Below are positions 52,702 through 61,370 of a DNA stretch of 64,000 nt, in pieces. The stretch comes from Dethiosulfatarculus sandiegensis (GTDB taxonomy: Bacteria; Desulfobacterota; Desulfarculia; Desulfarculales; Desulfarculaceae): the NCBI RefSeq assembly GCF_000931935.2, contig NZ_AZAC01000029.1, positions 62,001-126,000 of the forward strand, read 5' to 3'. The notes under the pieces are model-generated. The model made no database searches. It was not told the origin of the DNA and saw nothing but the letters and a program-made list of their open reading frames with translations. Position 1 is the first letter of the stretch. The number at the start of each line of letters is the position of its first letter. The position numbers were made by a program, and so were the translations under genes.

Positions 52702-54282
52702 CTAGAGACCGTGCTTTTTAATTTTGTTTAGCAAAGTGGTGTGCGATATCCCCAGATTAGTTGCCGCTGTTCTGATGCTGGTTTTCCGCTTCAGGATCTG
52801 GGTGAGAATGGCTTTTTCATATTCAGCCAGCATTTGCTTTAAGTTTGCCTCCTGTTTCGTTGTTTGGGGCAGGGAATTGCCAAGGCGGCGGTTGGGGGTG
52901 GCCAACTCAAAACTGAACAGGATATTTTCCGCGGCCACCGGCCCGGCTTCACCCAGAATGGCCGCCCTTTCTATGACATTTTTCAATTCTCTCACATTCC
53001 CGGGCCAGTCGTGGTTTTTCAACTTAAACATGGCCTGTTTCGTAAGCTCCCTGGCGGGCCGGTTAAGTCTGGAAGTGAGCTGGAACAGAAAATGTTCCGC
53101 TAAAAGCGGGATGTCCTCCCGACGCTCCCTCAAAGGGGGAATGTGAATGGGCAATACATTGATGCGGTAATAAAGGTCCTGGCGGAATTCTTTTTGTTCC
53201 ACCATCTGCTCCAAGCTTCGGTTGGTGGCGGTGATAACCCGGGCTGTTATGGGGATCTCTTTACTGCCGCCTATACGGCGGACCAGTTTATCTTGAATAG
53301 CTCGCAGTAGTTTGGCCTGGGGGCCAAGGGGAAGATCGCCAATCTCATCTAAAAAAATGGTTCCGTCCGCAGCCTGTTCAAACAGACCGGGTTTGCCATG
53401 TTTCTGGGCGCCGGTAAAGGCTCCGCCCGCATAGCCAAACAGCTCGCTTTCCAAAAGCGACTCCGGCAGGGCTGCGCAGTTTATCGGCACAAAGTTGCCT
53501 CCCCGGTTGCTGGCCTGGTGAATGGCCTTGGCAAAGAGTTCCTTGCCGGTTCCGCTTTCCCCTCTGAGAGAGATGATGGAGTCTGTGCCCGCTATTTTCT
53601 GGGCAAAGGATATGGCCTGTTTCAAGGCCGGATGTTCGCCGATGACATCACCAAAGGTGATTTGCGTGGGGTCTGAGATGGAGCGGGCCAGTTTTTTGAT
53701 TTCCTGCATATCCTTGGCTATTTCAACCGCCCCCACTATGTTGCCTGAAAAATCTCTGATCGGCTTTTGGGTGGTGAAGTATTGAAAACGTCCGTTTGGG
53801 GTGTTGAAGCTTTTTTTCTGGTTGGAGATTTCCTCACCGGCAAGGCATTTGAGCAGATGATAGTCCGGCAGGAGCATATTGGTCAGCGGTTTGCCTATCA
53901 GGTTCTTGCCTTTTGCGTCCAGGGTTTTGCGCGCCATGCTGTTCAGTATGGTTATGTTGCCCTTTTGATCTATGGCAATGACCCCGTCGCTCATGTTGTC
54001 CAAGACGACCTTGAAGCTGTTTTCCCTGGCCTCGTGGGGCAGGATTTCCATGAAGGTGATGTTCTGAAGGTCTGGAATCTGGTTCAATATGCGGATCAGG
54101 CTGGTTTTTTCCGGGCTCTTTTCACCCGACGCCACCTCAAAGAAAATATTGGTGCGGCGGTTTTCCCTCTTAACCTCCATGGTGTTTATATTTATGCCGT
54201 TTTGAGCTAAAAGAGAAGATATGTCCGCTATTATGCCCACCCGATCCTTGAATACCAGTTTCAATTTGAGTATTTGCTTCAT
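52702..54282 (-). CDS. sigma-54-dependent activator with ACT and PAS domains (TyrR-like)
   Basis: A 526-aa protein from ATG 54282. An N-terminal ACT domain (about 1-75, FKDRVGIIADISSLLAQNGI) points to amino-acid binding. A PAS domain spans about 90-200, and the AAA+ domain about 215-440 has GESGTGKE (Walker A), GGAFTGAQ (sigma-54 contact loop), FLDEIGDLPL (Walker B) and RELKNVIERA. A Fis-type HTH ends it (SIRTAATNLGISHTTLLNKI). The GAFTGA loop means it can open sigma-54 promoters, unlike E. coli TyrR. It is directly upstream of ald on the same strand, and ald has a sigma-54 promoter, so ald is the probable target. An upstream frame to 54324 is possible but unsupported. Confidence 0.94.
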   Translation of the reverse strand: MKQILKLKLVFKDRVGIIADISSLLAQNGININTMEVKRENRRTNIFFEVASGEKSPEKTSLIRILNQIPDLQNITFMEILPHEARENSFKVVLDNMSDGVIAIDQKGNITILNSMARKTLDAKGKNLIGKPLTNMLLPDYHLLKCLAGEEISNQKKSFNTPNGRFQYFTTQKPIRDFSGNIVGAVEIAKDMQEIKKLARSISDPTQITFGDVIGEHPALKQAISFAQKIAGTDSIISLRGESGTGKELFAKAIHQASNRGGNFVPINCAALPESLLESELFGYAGGAFTGAQKHGKPGLFEQAADGTIFLDEIGDLPLGPQAKLLRAIQDKLVRRIGGSKEIPITARVITATNRSLEQMVEQKEFRQDLYYRINVLPIHIPPLRERREDIPLLAEHFLFQLTSRLNRPARELTKQAMFKLKNHDWPGNVRELKNVIERAAILGEAGPVAAENILFSFELATPNRRLGNSLPQTTKQEANLKQMLAEYEKAILTQILKRKTSIRTAATNLGISHTTLLNKIKKHGL

Positions 54283-54441
54283 GGTTCGTCCGTTTTGGCT
54301 TAGTGGTCTGATTCCGGACCACAAGTTTAAAATAAATTGCTCCCGAATGGCAAGTTTTTAGACCAAGGTGGCATCGGCGGGGTTGTGGACTTACATTTTC
54401 AATGACTAGTAAAGTGGTAGTTTTGGGCAAAGGGAAAAACC

Positions 54442-55497
54442 ATGAATCTAAATCAGGTATACCAAGAAAATTTGGCCAGAAGGGTGAGATCACTTTATCA
54501 AAATGATGATTTCAGCAGAAAAGATGAAGCCATAGACAGCAAGTTCTATGAAAAGCCCCGCTTTGTAGAACACCTTGACTCAACTGCCCTGGCCGCAGTC
54601 ACCAAGGTGATAGATAAACTGGTGGTGGAAAAGAATCCGGTCGTTTTAGACCTCATGGCGTCCTGGGACAGTCACCTGCCTTTTTCCCTCGACCCGGCCG
54701 AGGTTGTGGGGTTGGGAATGAATGCGGAGGAGCTCAAGACAAACCAGGCCCTGGATCGCTATGTAGTCCAGGACCTGAATGAGAAAAATATACTGCCGTT
54801 TAATGATGCTTGTTTTAATCTGGTTCTGAATACAGTCTCCGTGGATTATCTTACCAATCCGGAAGCGGTTTTCGCCGAGGTGGCCAGGGTGTTGAAACCA
54901 GGTGGTCTTTTTTTGGTTTTTTTCTCAAATCGTTTTTTTGAGCCCAAGGTGACCAGGATATGGCGCAACGCCTCTGAGAGCGAGCGTATTTGCCTGGTGG
55001 AACAGTGGTTGGCGGATTCCGGCCTTTTTACCGGCACTAAAGTTTTTGTGCAAAAGGGGCTTAAAAGGCCGGAAGACGATAAATACGCCCACACGGGCCT
55101 GCCTTCCGATCCGGTGATAGCTGTCTGGGCTGAGCGTAAAGGCGGTCTTGCAAACAAACCCCCCAGGCCCAGACCGGCGCCCCGTCCCCGGTCACTGACC
55201 CCGGCTGAGTTGAGGGCCCAGGCTAAGGAAGTGGCCAGGACCCTTAAATGCCCCTATTGCGGGGAGCGCCTGGTCAAGTGGCAGGTCCCCCAGACCCCCT
55301 TTACGGAATGGGATGCACCCTTTATGCATCTTTGTGCTAATGATCAGTGCTCATACTTGCAGGCCGGTTTTGAGGTGATGAGTGAGCAGGGAAACACCGG
55401 TGTGAGTTACAGGTTTGTCTTTAATCCGCAAAATAACTCTGTGATCTCGTTGCCGGTGCACAGTTTGTCCACTTTAAAGGATGGGATCGTGGAGTGA
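54442..55497 (+). CDS. class I methyltransferase with a C-terminal zinc-ribbon-like region
   Basis: A 351-aa protein. Residues about 35-215 form a methyltransferase-like domain (PVVLDLMASWDSHLPFSLDP, motif I degenerate; FAEVARVLKPGGLFLVFFSN). A Pro/Arg linker (RPRPAPRPRSLTP) follows, then a cysteine part with CPYCGERL and LCANDQCSYLQAG, which could bind zinc. Motif I lacks the usual GxGxG, so activity is uncertain. It is divergent from the sigma-54 activator gene, with 159 bases between, and ends at a terminator. Role unknown. Confidence 0.75.
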   Translation: MNLNQVYQENLARRVRSLYQNDDFSRKDEAIDSKFYEKPRFVEHLDSTALAAVTKVIDKLVVEKNPVVLDLMASWDSHLPFSLDPAEVVGLGMNAEELKTNQALDRYVVQDLNEKNILPFNDACFNLVLNTVSVDYLTNPEAVFAEVARVLKPGGLFLVFFSNRFFEPKVTRIWRNASESERICLVEQWLADSGLFTGTKVFVQKGLKRPEDDKYAHTGLPSDPVIAVWAERKGGLANKPPRPRPAPRPRSLTPAELRAQAKEVARTLKCPYCGERLVKWQVPQTPFTEWDAPFMHLCANDQCSYLQAGFEVMSEQGNTGVSYRFVFNPQNNSVISLPVHSLSTLKDGIVE

Positions 55498-55541
55498 TTT
55501 TCCGGCTGTTTTTCCGAACCGATTATTGGCTCGAAAGAAAA

Positions 55542-55581
55542 GCGGTTGAAGGCGTTTGGAACTGAAAATGCCTTCAACCGC
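55542..55581. terminator. bidirectional terminator hairpin
   Basis: A 16-bp stem with one G-T pair (GCGGTTGAAGGCGTTT, 55542-55557, with 55566-55581) between convergent genes. A weak T-rich stretch follows on the plus side and an A/T-rich one on the minus side. Confidence 0.75.
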
Positions 55582-55606
55582 GCTTGATTTGGGACAAGGA
55601 GGTTTT

Positions 55607-57718
55607 TTATTTCACCGAAACCAAAGCATCCAGCGCCATGACGCCTTTGCCTTTTTCAAATACCAACAAGGGGTTGATATCCAGTTCACTTATCCTGTCG
55701 GATAAACTCATGGCCAGGGTGGAGGTCTTTAGAAGCACCTCCACCAGGGCGTCAATATCCCTTGGCGCGCCGCCCCTGGCCCCCTTGAGCAGTTTGTAGG
55801 CCTTCAGCTCTTTTAACATATCTTTGGCCTCGAACGCCGTTATGGGTAAAACCCTGGTGGAGACATCCTTGAATATCTCCACATAGGACCCGCCCAAGCC
55901 CGCCATCAGGACCGGACCGAATACAGGGTCGTTTTTTATGCCCACCAGCATTTCCAGCCCGTTTCGAACCATGGGGGAGATCATCACTCCTTTAAGCCTC
56001 GCCTGTGGCCTGGCCCGGCTCACACCTTGCATTATGCTTTCAAATGCCTGTGTTGCCTGGTCTTTGTCTTTGATATCAAGGATAACGCCTCCCACATCGG
56101 CCTTGTGGGCAACCTCCGGGGACACGATCTTCATAACCACCGGAAAGCCGATTTCCGCTGCCTTTTCGCCTGCCTCGCTTTTATCAGTCACCAAAACATC
56201 TTTGGTGGCGGGTATGCCAAAGGCCTGAATAAGCTCCTTGGAGGTCATTTCATCAAGCTCTTTGCTGTCTCCGTCAAGGAGCTGCGATACTTTGGCGGTC
56301 AGAGACTGGTCTGGCGCCACGGTGGGCTGCTTTTTGCGCTCTGACTGATGGGCGAGCGCCTTGCGGAACCGGTTCAGTTGTCCCAGGGCATAGATGCACC
56401 TGGTTGGCTCTTCATAAAGGGGAATCCCATATTTCTTAAAATCTTTTCTGATGGGATCGTCACAGGCCATCCAGGTTACCAGTATTGGTTTTTCGGTCTC
56501 CTTTTCCAGCCTGGCTATCGGGGGAACCAGGATATCCTTCATGTGCTCAAGCAGCCCGATAAAGACCACAATGGCGTCTGTGTTGGGGTCGTCCGCCACG
56601 CATTTCAGGCAATCGTAAAATTTTTCAGAGGCAGTGAGCACTTGAGCCGTTAAGTCAACCGGGTTTTTGGCAGATCCGAAATAAGGTAGCTTTTGGGTGA
56701 GGTTTTCCTCGGTTTCAGGGGCAAAGGTCACCACATTCAAACCGAATCTTTCACAGTCATCGGCCATCACCACACCGGCTCCGCCTGAGATGGAGACAAT
56801 GCCCACATTGTCGCCCTTCAGGCGTTTGGGATTGCTGAAGACCTTGAACAGGTCAAAGAACTGGCCCACGCTGTCCACCCTGAGGATTCCGTTTTGCTCA
56901 AGAAAGGTGTCTGCAATACGGTCTTCTCCGGCGATTGATCCGGTGTGGCTGCTGGCCGCCTGACTCCCGGCCATGGAACGCCCCACCTTCATAACCAGAA
57001 GGGGCTTTTGTTTTTTAAAGGCCAGGTCGGCGCATCGAGCCAGTTGATCAGGGTCATTGATGGCTTCCATGTAAGAGGCAACCAGGCCCGTATTCTCATC
57101 ATCCAGGGCGTAGCGCAGAAAGTCGCTGGTGGTCAGGACCGCTTCATTGCCGGTTGAGACCATATAACTGAAACCAAGCCCCATGCGCTGGGCCATGCCG
57201 TAAAAATGGTAGCCCATGGCCCCGCTTTGAGAGCAAAAAGCCACCGGCCCCTTGTTAAAGTCGCCGTTAACCAATGATCCCGTGAAGGTCGCGGTCACTT
57301 GGTTGAAATGATCGATAAAACCCTGGCAGTTGGGTCCGCAGACCGGCATGTTGTATTCGCGTGCGACATCCTGGATGCGCCTTTGCATGGCCTTTCCCTC
57401 TTCGCCCGCCTCGGCAAATCCGGAAGAAAAGATCATGACCGATTTTATGCCCTTTTGCGCCGCTTGCAATACAGCGTCCGCCACCAGTTCGGCCCGCACC
57501 ACCACCATCAAGTGGTCAACCGCTTCAGGTAAGGCCGTGATGTTTGGATAGCACTTAAGGCCCTGACATTCTTTATATTTGGGGTTGATCGGGTAAATGG
57601 CTCCCTGATAACCGTATTCCTTGAGGAACCTTATGGGCCTGCCTCCAATGGTGTTGCCATTTTGAGACGCCCCTAAAACGGCTATGCTCTTTGGTTTGAA
57701 AAGAGGGGTAAGATCCAT
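55607..57718 (-). CDS. ADP-forming acyl-CoA synthetase (NDP-forming, fused alpha-beta)
   Basis: A 703-aa protein. The CoA-binding domain (about 1-130, KSIAVLGASQNGNTIGGRPI) is followed by two ligase/flavodoxin-like domains (about 145-460, FCSQSGAMGYHFYGMAQ; ASSHTGSIAGEDRIAD, which holds the candidate phospho-His). An ATP-grasp domain (about 480-700) contains FPVVMKIVSPEVAHKADVGG and LDINPLLVFEKG. The enzyme interconverts acyl-CoA plus ADP and phosphate with acid, CoA and ATP. It is the last gene of a cluster with a TRAP importer and an epimerase-like protein, so it probably activates the imported acid or conserves energy from its CoA ester. Which acid is not evident. Confidence 0.93.
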   Translation of the reverse strand: MDLTPLFKPKSIAVLGASQNGNTIGGRPIRFLKEYGYQGAIYPINPKYKECQGLKCYPNITALPEAVDHLMVVVRAELVADAVLQAAQKGIKSVMIFSSGFAEAGEEGKAMQRRIQDVAREYNMPVCGPNCQGFIDHFNQVTATFTGSLVNGDFNKGPVAFCSQSGAMGYHFYGMAQRMGLGFSYMVSTGNEAVLTTSDFLRYALDDENTGLVASYMEAINDPDQLARCADLAFKKQKPLLVMKVGRSMAGSQAASSHTGSIAGEDRIADTFLEQNGILRVDSVGQFFDLFKVFSNPKRLKGDNVGIVSISGGAGVVMADDCERFGLNVVTFAPETEENLTQKLPYFGSAKNPVDLTAQVLTASEKFYDCLKCVADDPNTDAIVVFIGLLEHMKDILVPPIARLEKETEKPILVTWMACDDPIRKDFKKYGIPLYEEPTRCIYALGQLNRFRKALAHQSERKKQPTVAPDQSLTAKVSQLLDGDSKELDEMTSKELIQAFGIPATKDVLVTDKSEAGEKAAEIGFPVVMKIVSPEVAHKADVGGVILDIKDKDQATQAFESIMQGVSRARPQARLKGVMISPMVRNGLEMLVGIKNDPVFGPVLMAGLGGSYVEIFKDVSTRVLPITAFEAKDMLKELKAYKLLKGARGGAPRDIDALVEVLLKTSTLAMSLSDRISELDINPLLVFEKGKGVMALDALVSVK

Positions 57719-57799
57719 TGCTCGTTTTTTTCTCCTCTATTGGTGGGCCGCGCCTTGGGAAAGGCCCAAAGGCATTTTTCCTTGCCTGTTGCCTCGGCC

Positions 57800-58255
57800 T
57801 TATTCCAGGTTCCAGGCTTTGCGCATGCGTTCGGCGCTTCCGGCTTCCTTGTATTCACCAAGCCATTCTTGAACTTGAAGCACCGCCCCAAAGCCGCCCT
57901 TGGGCCCCACCAGCACCTCCCGGCGGATGCCTTCTATTTCCTTGAAGTTGGAGTAGCGAATACCTTTTTCATCAAATTCAGCCCTGGCCTTATCCAGGTC
58001 TTCCACATCAATACCTATGTGCTGCAGGCTTTGGCCTCTGGCTTCAATATGTTTGGCCACAAAACTGTCCGGTTCCGTTGCCTCTAAAAATCCTATGATC
58101 ATGTCGCCACCGACTATGTAGGCGTCGGAGCGGTATTTTTGTTCCGGGTTTTCCACCTGCATCAACAGCTCGGCTCCGTAGACCTCCATGAGCCTTTTGC
58201 CGACCTCTGCCATATCTTTTACCGCAAACGTGATGTGATCTACTCTCTTTAACAT
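57800..58255 (-). CDS. VOC-family protein, methylmalonyl-CoA epimerase-like
   Basis: A 151-aa protein of the glyoxalase/VOC superfamily with two beta-alpha-beta repeats. Metal-site candidates are His in RVDHITFAVKDM, His in LQHIGIDVEDLD and acidic residues near MIIGFLEATEPDS and the C-terminus. Length and spacing resemble methylmalonyl-CoA epimerase. It lies between the TRAP permease (23 bases) and the acyl-CoA synthetase, which suggests epimerisation of an acyl-CoA made from the imported acid. No mutase gene is in the window, so the exact substrate is open. Confidence 0.85.
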   Translation of the reverse strand: MLKRVDHITFAVKDMAEVGKRLMEVYGAELLMQVENPEQKYRSDAYIVGGDMIIGFLEATEPDSFVAKHIEARGQSLQHIGIDVEDLDKARAEFDEKGIRYSNFKEIEGIRREVLVGPKGGFGAVLQVQEWLGEYKEAGSAERMRKAWNLE

Positions 58256-58278
58256 TTTTTCTCCTTTTGCAAGGCAGC

Positions 58279-59595
58279 CTAAAAACCGGCCGACATGGTG
58301 TTGGGTAAAAACATGGTTATCTGGGGGAATGCAATGAGAATGACCAGGGTCAGGATGTCCATGGCCACAAACCAGGCAATGCCTTTGAAAATGGTTTCCA
58401 GTTCTATCTGATCTCCGACCACTCCCTTGATTACATAGACGCTTAATCCCACCGGTGGCGTGATAAGCCCTATCTCCAGATATTTGATCATGATGATGCC
58501 GAACCAGACCATATTGAAGCCCAGGCCTTCCATCACCGGGAACACCACCGGCAGGGTGAGGAGCATGACTCCCACCGGATCCAGGAACATCCCCAGGAAC
58601 ACATAGACAATCGAAAGTCCGGCCAGGATGGCGACAGGGTGAATATCCAGGGTGAGGACAAATTCGCAGATCACATTCGGCAGGTCGCTCACAGCCATGA
58701 ACTTGGTGAAAATTGTGGCCCCTAAGGCTATGGCAAATATCTGGGAGGTGCTGCGCACGGTATCGCTCAAGGATTCCCAGAAATTTGTCAACTTGAGCTT
58801 GCCGGTGAGCGCGGCTATGAGAAAGGCTCCGGAAGCTCCCACTCCGCCCGCCTCGGTGGGGGTGAAAAAGCCGAAGTAGATTCCGCCTATCACCAAAATG
58901 AATAAAACGAAAATTCCCCAGGTGTACTTAAGGGCCTTGAACCTTTCACCCCAACCGACCTTTTCTTCGGAGACCGGTCCCAGGGCCTTGTTTCTTAGGC
59001 TCCGTAAAAAGATCATCCCCATGTAGATCAGGGCCGAGAGCACCCCGGGAATAAACCCGGCTATCAAAAGCAAGCCGATTGAAGTTTCGGTAAGTGCGCC
59101 AAAGAGAATCAAAAGGATGCTGGGCGGTATCAAAGAGCCGATGGTTCCGGCAGCGGCAACTGTGCCTGTGGCCAGGCCGGCATCATATTTATGGCGTATC
59201 ATTTCCGGTATGGAAACGCGCCCCATCATGGCTGCGGTGGCCAGGGAAGATCCACAGGCCGCGGCAAAGGCCGCGCAACCCGCCACCGAGGCTATGGCCA
59301 GGCCCCCGGGAATATTGGAGAGCCAAAGCCTGGCGGTGTGATAAACATCCTTGGTCAGGCCCGCGTGGTGGGCCAGATACCCCATCAGCAGGAACAAGGG
59401 AACCGTGGTCAATACGAAGTTTGCAATAAAGGTGTAGGGTTCCAAACCCAGAAGGCCGGAGGTGGGGCGCCAACCTAAGATGGCGAAATACCCGGCCGCT
59501 CCCACCACGGCCAAAGCAAAGGCAACATGAGTCCTCAGGGCGATAAGCACCAGAAGTACGCCTATTCCGATGAGTCCGATAATCCAGGCTTCCAT
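58279..59595 (-). CDS. dctM: TRAP transporter large permease DctM
   Basis: A 438-aa inner-membrane protein with about twelve hydrophobic segments. Typical DctM motifs: VPLFLLMGYLAHHAGLTKDV, GTIGSLIPPSILLILFG, FFTPTEAGGVGASGAF and a C-terminal GLITPPVGLSVYVIKG. It forms the ion-coupled channel with DctQ, encoded 3 bases upstream. Part of the GntR-DctPQM-epimerase-synthetase cluster. Confidence 0.95.
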   Translation of the reverse strand: MEAWIIGLIGIGVLLVLIALRTHVAFALAVVGAAGYFAILGWRPTSGLLGLEPYTFIANFVLTTVPLFLLMGYLAHHAGLTKDVYHTARLWLSNIPGGLAIASVAGCAAFAAACGSSLATAAMMGRVSIPEMIRHKYDAGLATGTVAAAGTIGSLIPPSILLILFGALTETSIGLLLIAGFIPGVLSALIYMGMIFLRSLRNKALGPVSEEKVGWGERFKALKYTWGIFVLFILVIGGIYFGFFTPTEAGGVGASGAFLIAALTGKLKLTNFWESLSDTVRSTSQIFAIALGATIFTKFMAVSDLPNVICEFVLTLDIHPVAILAGLSIVYVFLGMFLDPVGVMLLTLPVVFPVMEGLGFNMVWFGIIMIKYLEIGLITPPVGLSVYVIKGVVGDQIELETIFKGIAWFVAMDILTLVILIAFPQITMFLPNTMSAGF

Positions 59596-59598
59596 GTC

Positions 59599-60117
59599 TC
59601 AAGCTTCCCTGTCTTGTTTTGCGTTGAGATTTGCCGCGCGACTGAGCCCGTCCCTTAAAAGCTCCAGGCAAAAGGCCAGGCATCCTATGGGAATGAACCA
59701 CTTGCTGATCCAGATGGGGAGGTTGATTATGCCGGAGACATATTCCCTTACCTTTGTGGACTCAATGGCTATCTCCAGGCCAAACCAGCCGATAAGGGCG
59801 TAGGCAACAATGCCCAGAACCAGGCTGAACAGGTCCAAAATGTTTTTCAGCTTGTCGGGGAGCTTCCTTGTAAAGAGGTTTACATAGATATGGCCGCGTT
59901 TTTGGTGGACAAAGGCCAGGGGGAAAAACACCACAGCCACCATGAGAAAGGAGGCATTGATCTCAAATACCGCTGGAATTGGAGTTTTAAAGATATATCG
60001 CCCAATTACATCGGCAGGAACCAGGAACATCATGGGGATTAACAAGAGTATTGAAAAGATGGTAAGGGCCTTTATGAACCAGTCCAGAGATGTTTGGCAG
60101 GTTTTTTTCATACTCAT
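59599..60117 (-). CDS. dctQ: TRAP transporter small permease DctQ
   Basis: A 172-aa protein with four hydrophobic segments and the conserved DctQ pattern (VPADVIGRYIF; FVHQKRGHIYVNLFTRKLP; a charged loop; ISKWFIPIGCLAFCLELLRDG). It pairs with DctM. It starts ATG-AGT-ATG, so two starts are possible. A GC-rich hairpin separates it from the binding-protein gene upstream. Confidence 0.93.
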   Translation of the reverse strand: MSMKKTCQTSLDWFIKALTIFSILLLIPMMFLVPADVIGRYIFKTPIPAVFEINASFLMVAVVFFPLAFVHQKRGHIYVNLFTRKLPDKLKNILDLFSLVLGIVAYALIGWFGLEIAIESTKVREYVSGIINLPIWISKWFIPIGCLAFCLELLRDGLSRAANLNAKQDREA

Positions 60118-60138
60118 GACGGCACCTTTTACCGGAGT

Positions 60139-60177
60139 CTCCCCTCCACCGGGCCTGTTGCCCGGCGGAGAGGGGAG
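60139..60177 (-). other. intercistronic hairpin between dctP and dctQ
   Basis: An inner 6-bp stem (CCGGGC, 60149-60154, with 60160-60165) extends, with a mismatch and a small bulge, to outer pairs 60139-60147 with 60167-60177. It sits right after the dctP stop without a T-run, suiting 3'-end protection of dctP mRNA or partial read-through. Confidence 0.65.
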
Positions 60178-60183
60178 GGCTCA

Positions 60184-61263
60184 TTATTTGGAATCCCAGG
60201 GGTAGCCTTTTTCAGCAATCTCGGCTGCGTATTTGTCTCTCAGTTTGATGAACATGGCCTGGGTCTCAGCGCCGGGAAGTCCCTTTTCTTTCATGAATTC
60301 AACCCATTTGGCCATCAAAGGAGCTGCCTTTTCCTGCCATTTGGCCATTTGTTCCTTGGTCAGGTCATGAAAAACCATTCCCTTTTCCCTGCCCAATTTG
60401 CGTATGCGTTTTCTGTTGTCAATGAGACCCTTGGCGTATTTCAGCACAAACTCATCGCTGACTTTGGTGAAGATCTTTTGTAACTCGGGTGAGAGCTCCT
60501 TCCAGTCGTCCAGGTTAATGATCAGTCCGTAAGAGCAGAGCTCGCCTGCGTTTACTACGCTGTAATTTTTGATTACATCCCAGTGTTTATAAGCTTCCAA
60601 GATGAAGAAGTAAGATTGGGTGGCATCGACCGTGCCCCTCATAAGGCCTTCATAGACCTCGCCCTGGGTGAGCTTTACCGGCACGGCCTGGCAGGATTGC
60701 CAGAATTTGGCCCACTGACCGCCGGCGAAACGGACCTTGAGGCCATTGGCATCTTTCGGCGTCAGGATAGGGTTCACCCCCTTGCCGGTGCCGAGCTGGG
60801 TCATGCCGCTTGCAAAAGGCGCGAGGAGCTTGACGTTGTATTTTGTAAGCTCATCCTGCATCGGCTCATAGGTTTTGTACATTTCCTGCATGGTCTTCAA
60901 ACCCACATAAGGGTCGGAATGGGAAAAGGGTGGGTCTGCCACTGTCCATAAAGGGGTTTTGGCAGGGTGATATATGCCCCATCCTCCGCCTACATTGGCC
61001 GTGCCGCGGCCAATTCCCTCCATGGCGTCACCGGGTTTGAGAAGGGACCCGGACCAGAAAAATTTGATTTTAATTTTTCCCCGAGTCTGTTTTTCGATCT
61101 CTTTTGCCCACCATTTAACCGCATCGGCCCTTACACCCTTGGGTGAACCATGGGCTGCGTAGCGGAAGGTTTTTGCCTGTGTGGCATCGGCAAAACCAAA
61201 AAGGCTTAAACAAAAGACACCCAGGGCATAGATCAAGGTCAATCCCATACTTGTTTTTTTCAT
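60184..61263 (-). CDS. dctP: TRAP transporter substrate-binding protein DctP
   Basis: I chose ATG 61263, with AAGGG upstream; 359 aa with a signal peptide (MKKTSMGLTLIYALGVFCLS, cleavage after TQA). The mature protein has the DctP fold: FRYAAHGSPKGVRADAVKWW, KIKFFWSGSLLKPGDAMEG, and GLKVRFAGG with the Arg that normally anchors a substrate carboxylate. QGEVYEGLMRGTVDATQSYF is also typical. It binds an organic acid in the periplasm for DctQM. The downstream acyl-CoA synthetase fits a carboxylate substrate. Confidence 0.94.
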   Translation of the reverse strand: MKKTSMGLTLIYALGVFCLSLFGFADATQAKTFRYAAHGSPKGVRADAVKWWAKEIEKQTRGKIKIKFFWSGSLLKPGDAMEGIGRGTANVGGGWGIYHPAKTPLWTVADPPFSHSDPYVGLKTMQEMYKTYEPMQDELTKYNVKLLAPFASGMTQLGTGKGVNPILTPKDANGLKVRFAGGQWAKFWQSCQAVPVKLTQGEVYEGLMRGTVDATQSYFFILEAYKHWDVIKNYSVVNAGELCSYGLIINLDDWKELSPELQKIFTKVSDEFVLKYAKGLIDNRKRIRKLGREKGMVFHDLTKEQMAKWQEKAAPLMAKWVEFMKEKGLPGAETQAMFIKLRDKYAAEIAEKGYPWDSK

Positions 61264-61322
61264 GGTCACCCTTCCCTTTTGATGCGTGAACCTTTTGGGG
61301 GCCAAGGGTACAGCTCTCCTGT

Positions 61323-61339
61323 ATCAGGCCCGGCCTGAT
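61323..61339 (-). other. short palindromic hairpin between regulator and dctP genes
   Basis: ATCAGGCC-C-GGCCTGAT, perfect 8-base arms, 32-48 bases after the regulator stop. It could be a weak processing hairpin or a protein site; there is no T-run. Confidence 0.4.
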
Positions 61340-61370
61340 TATTCTTTAGTTAATTATTTTAGTTGCTTAT

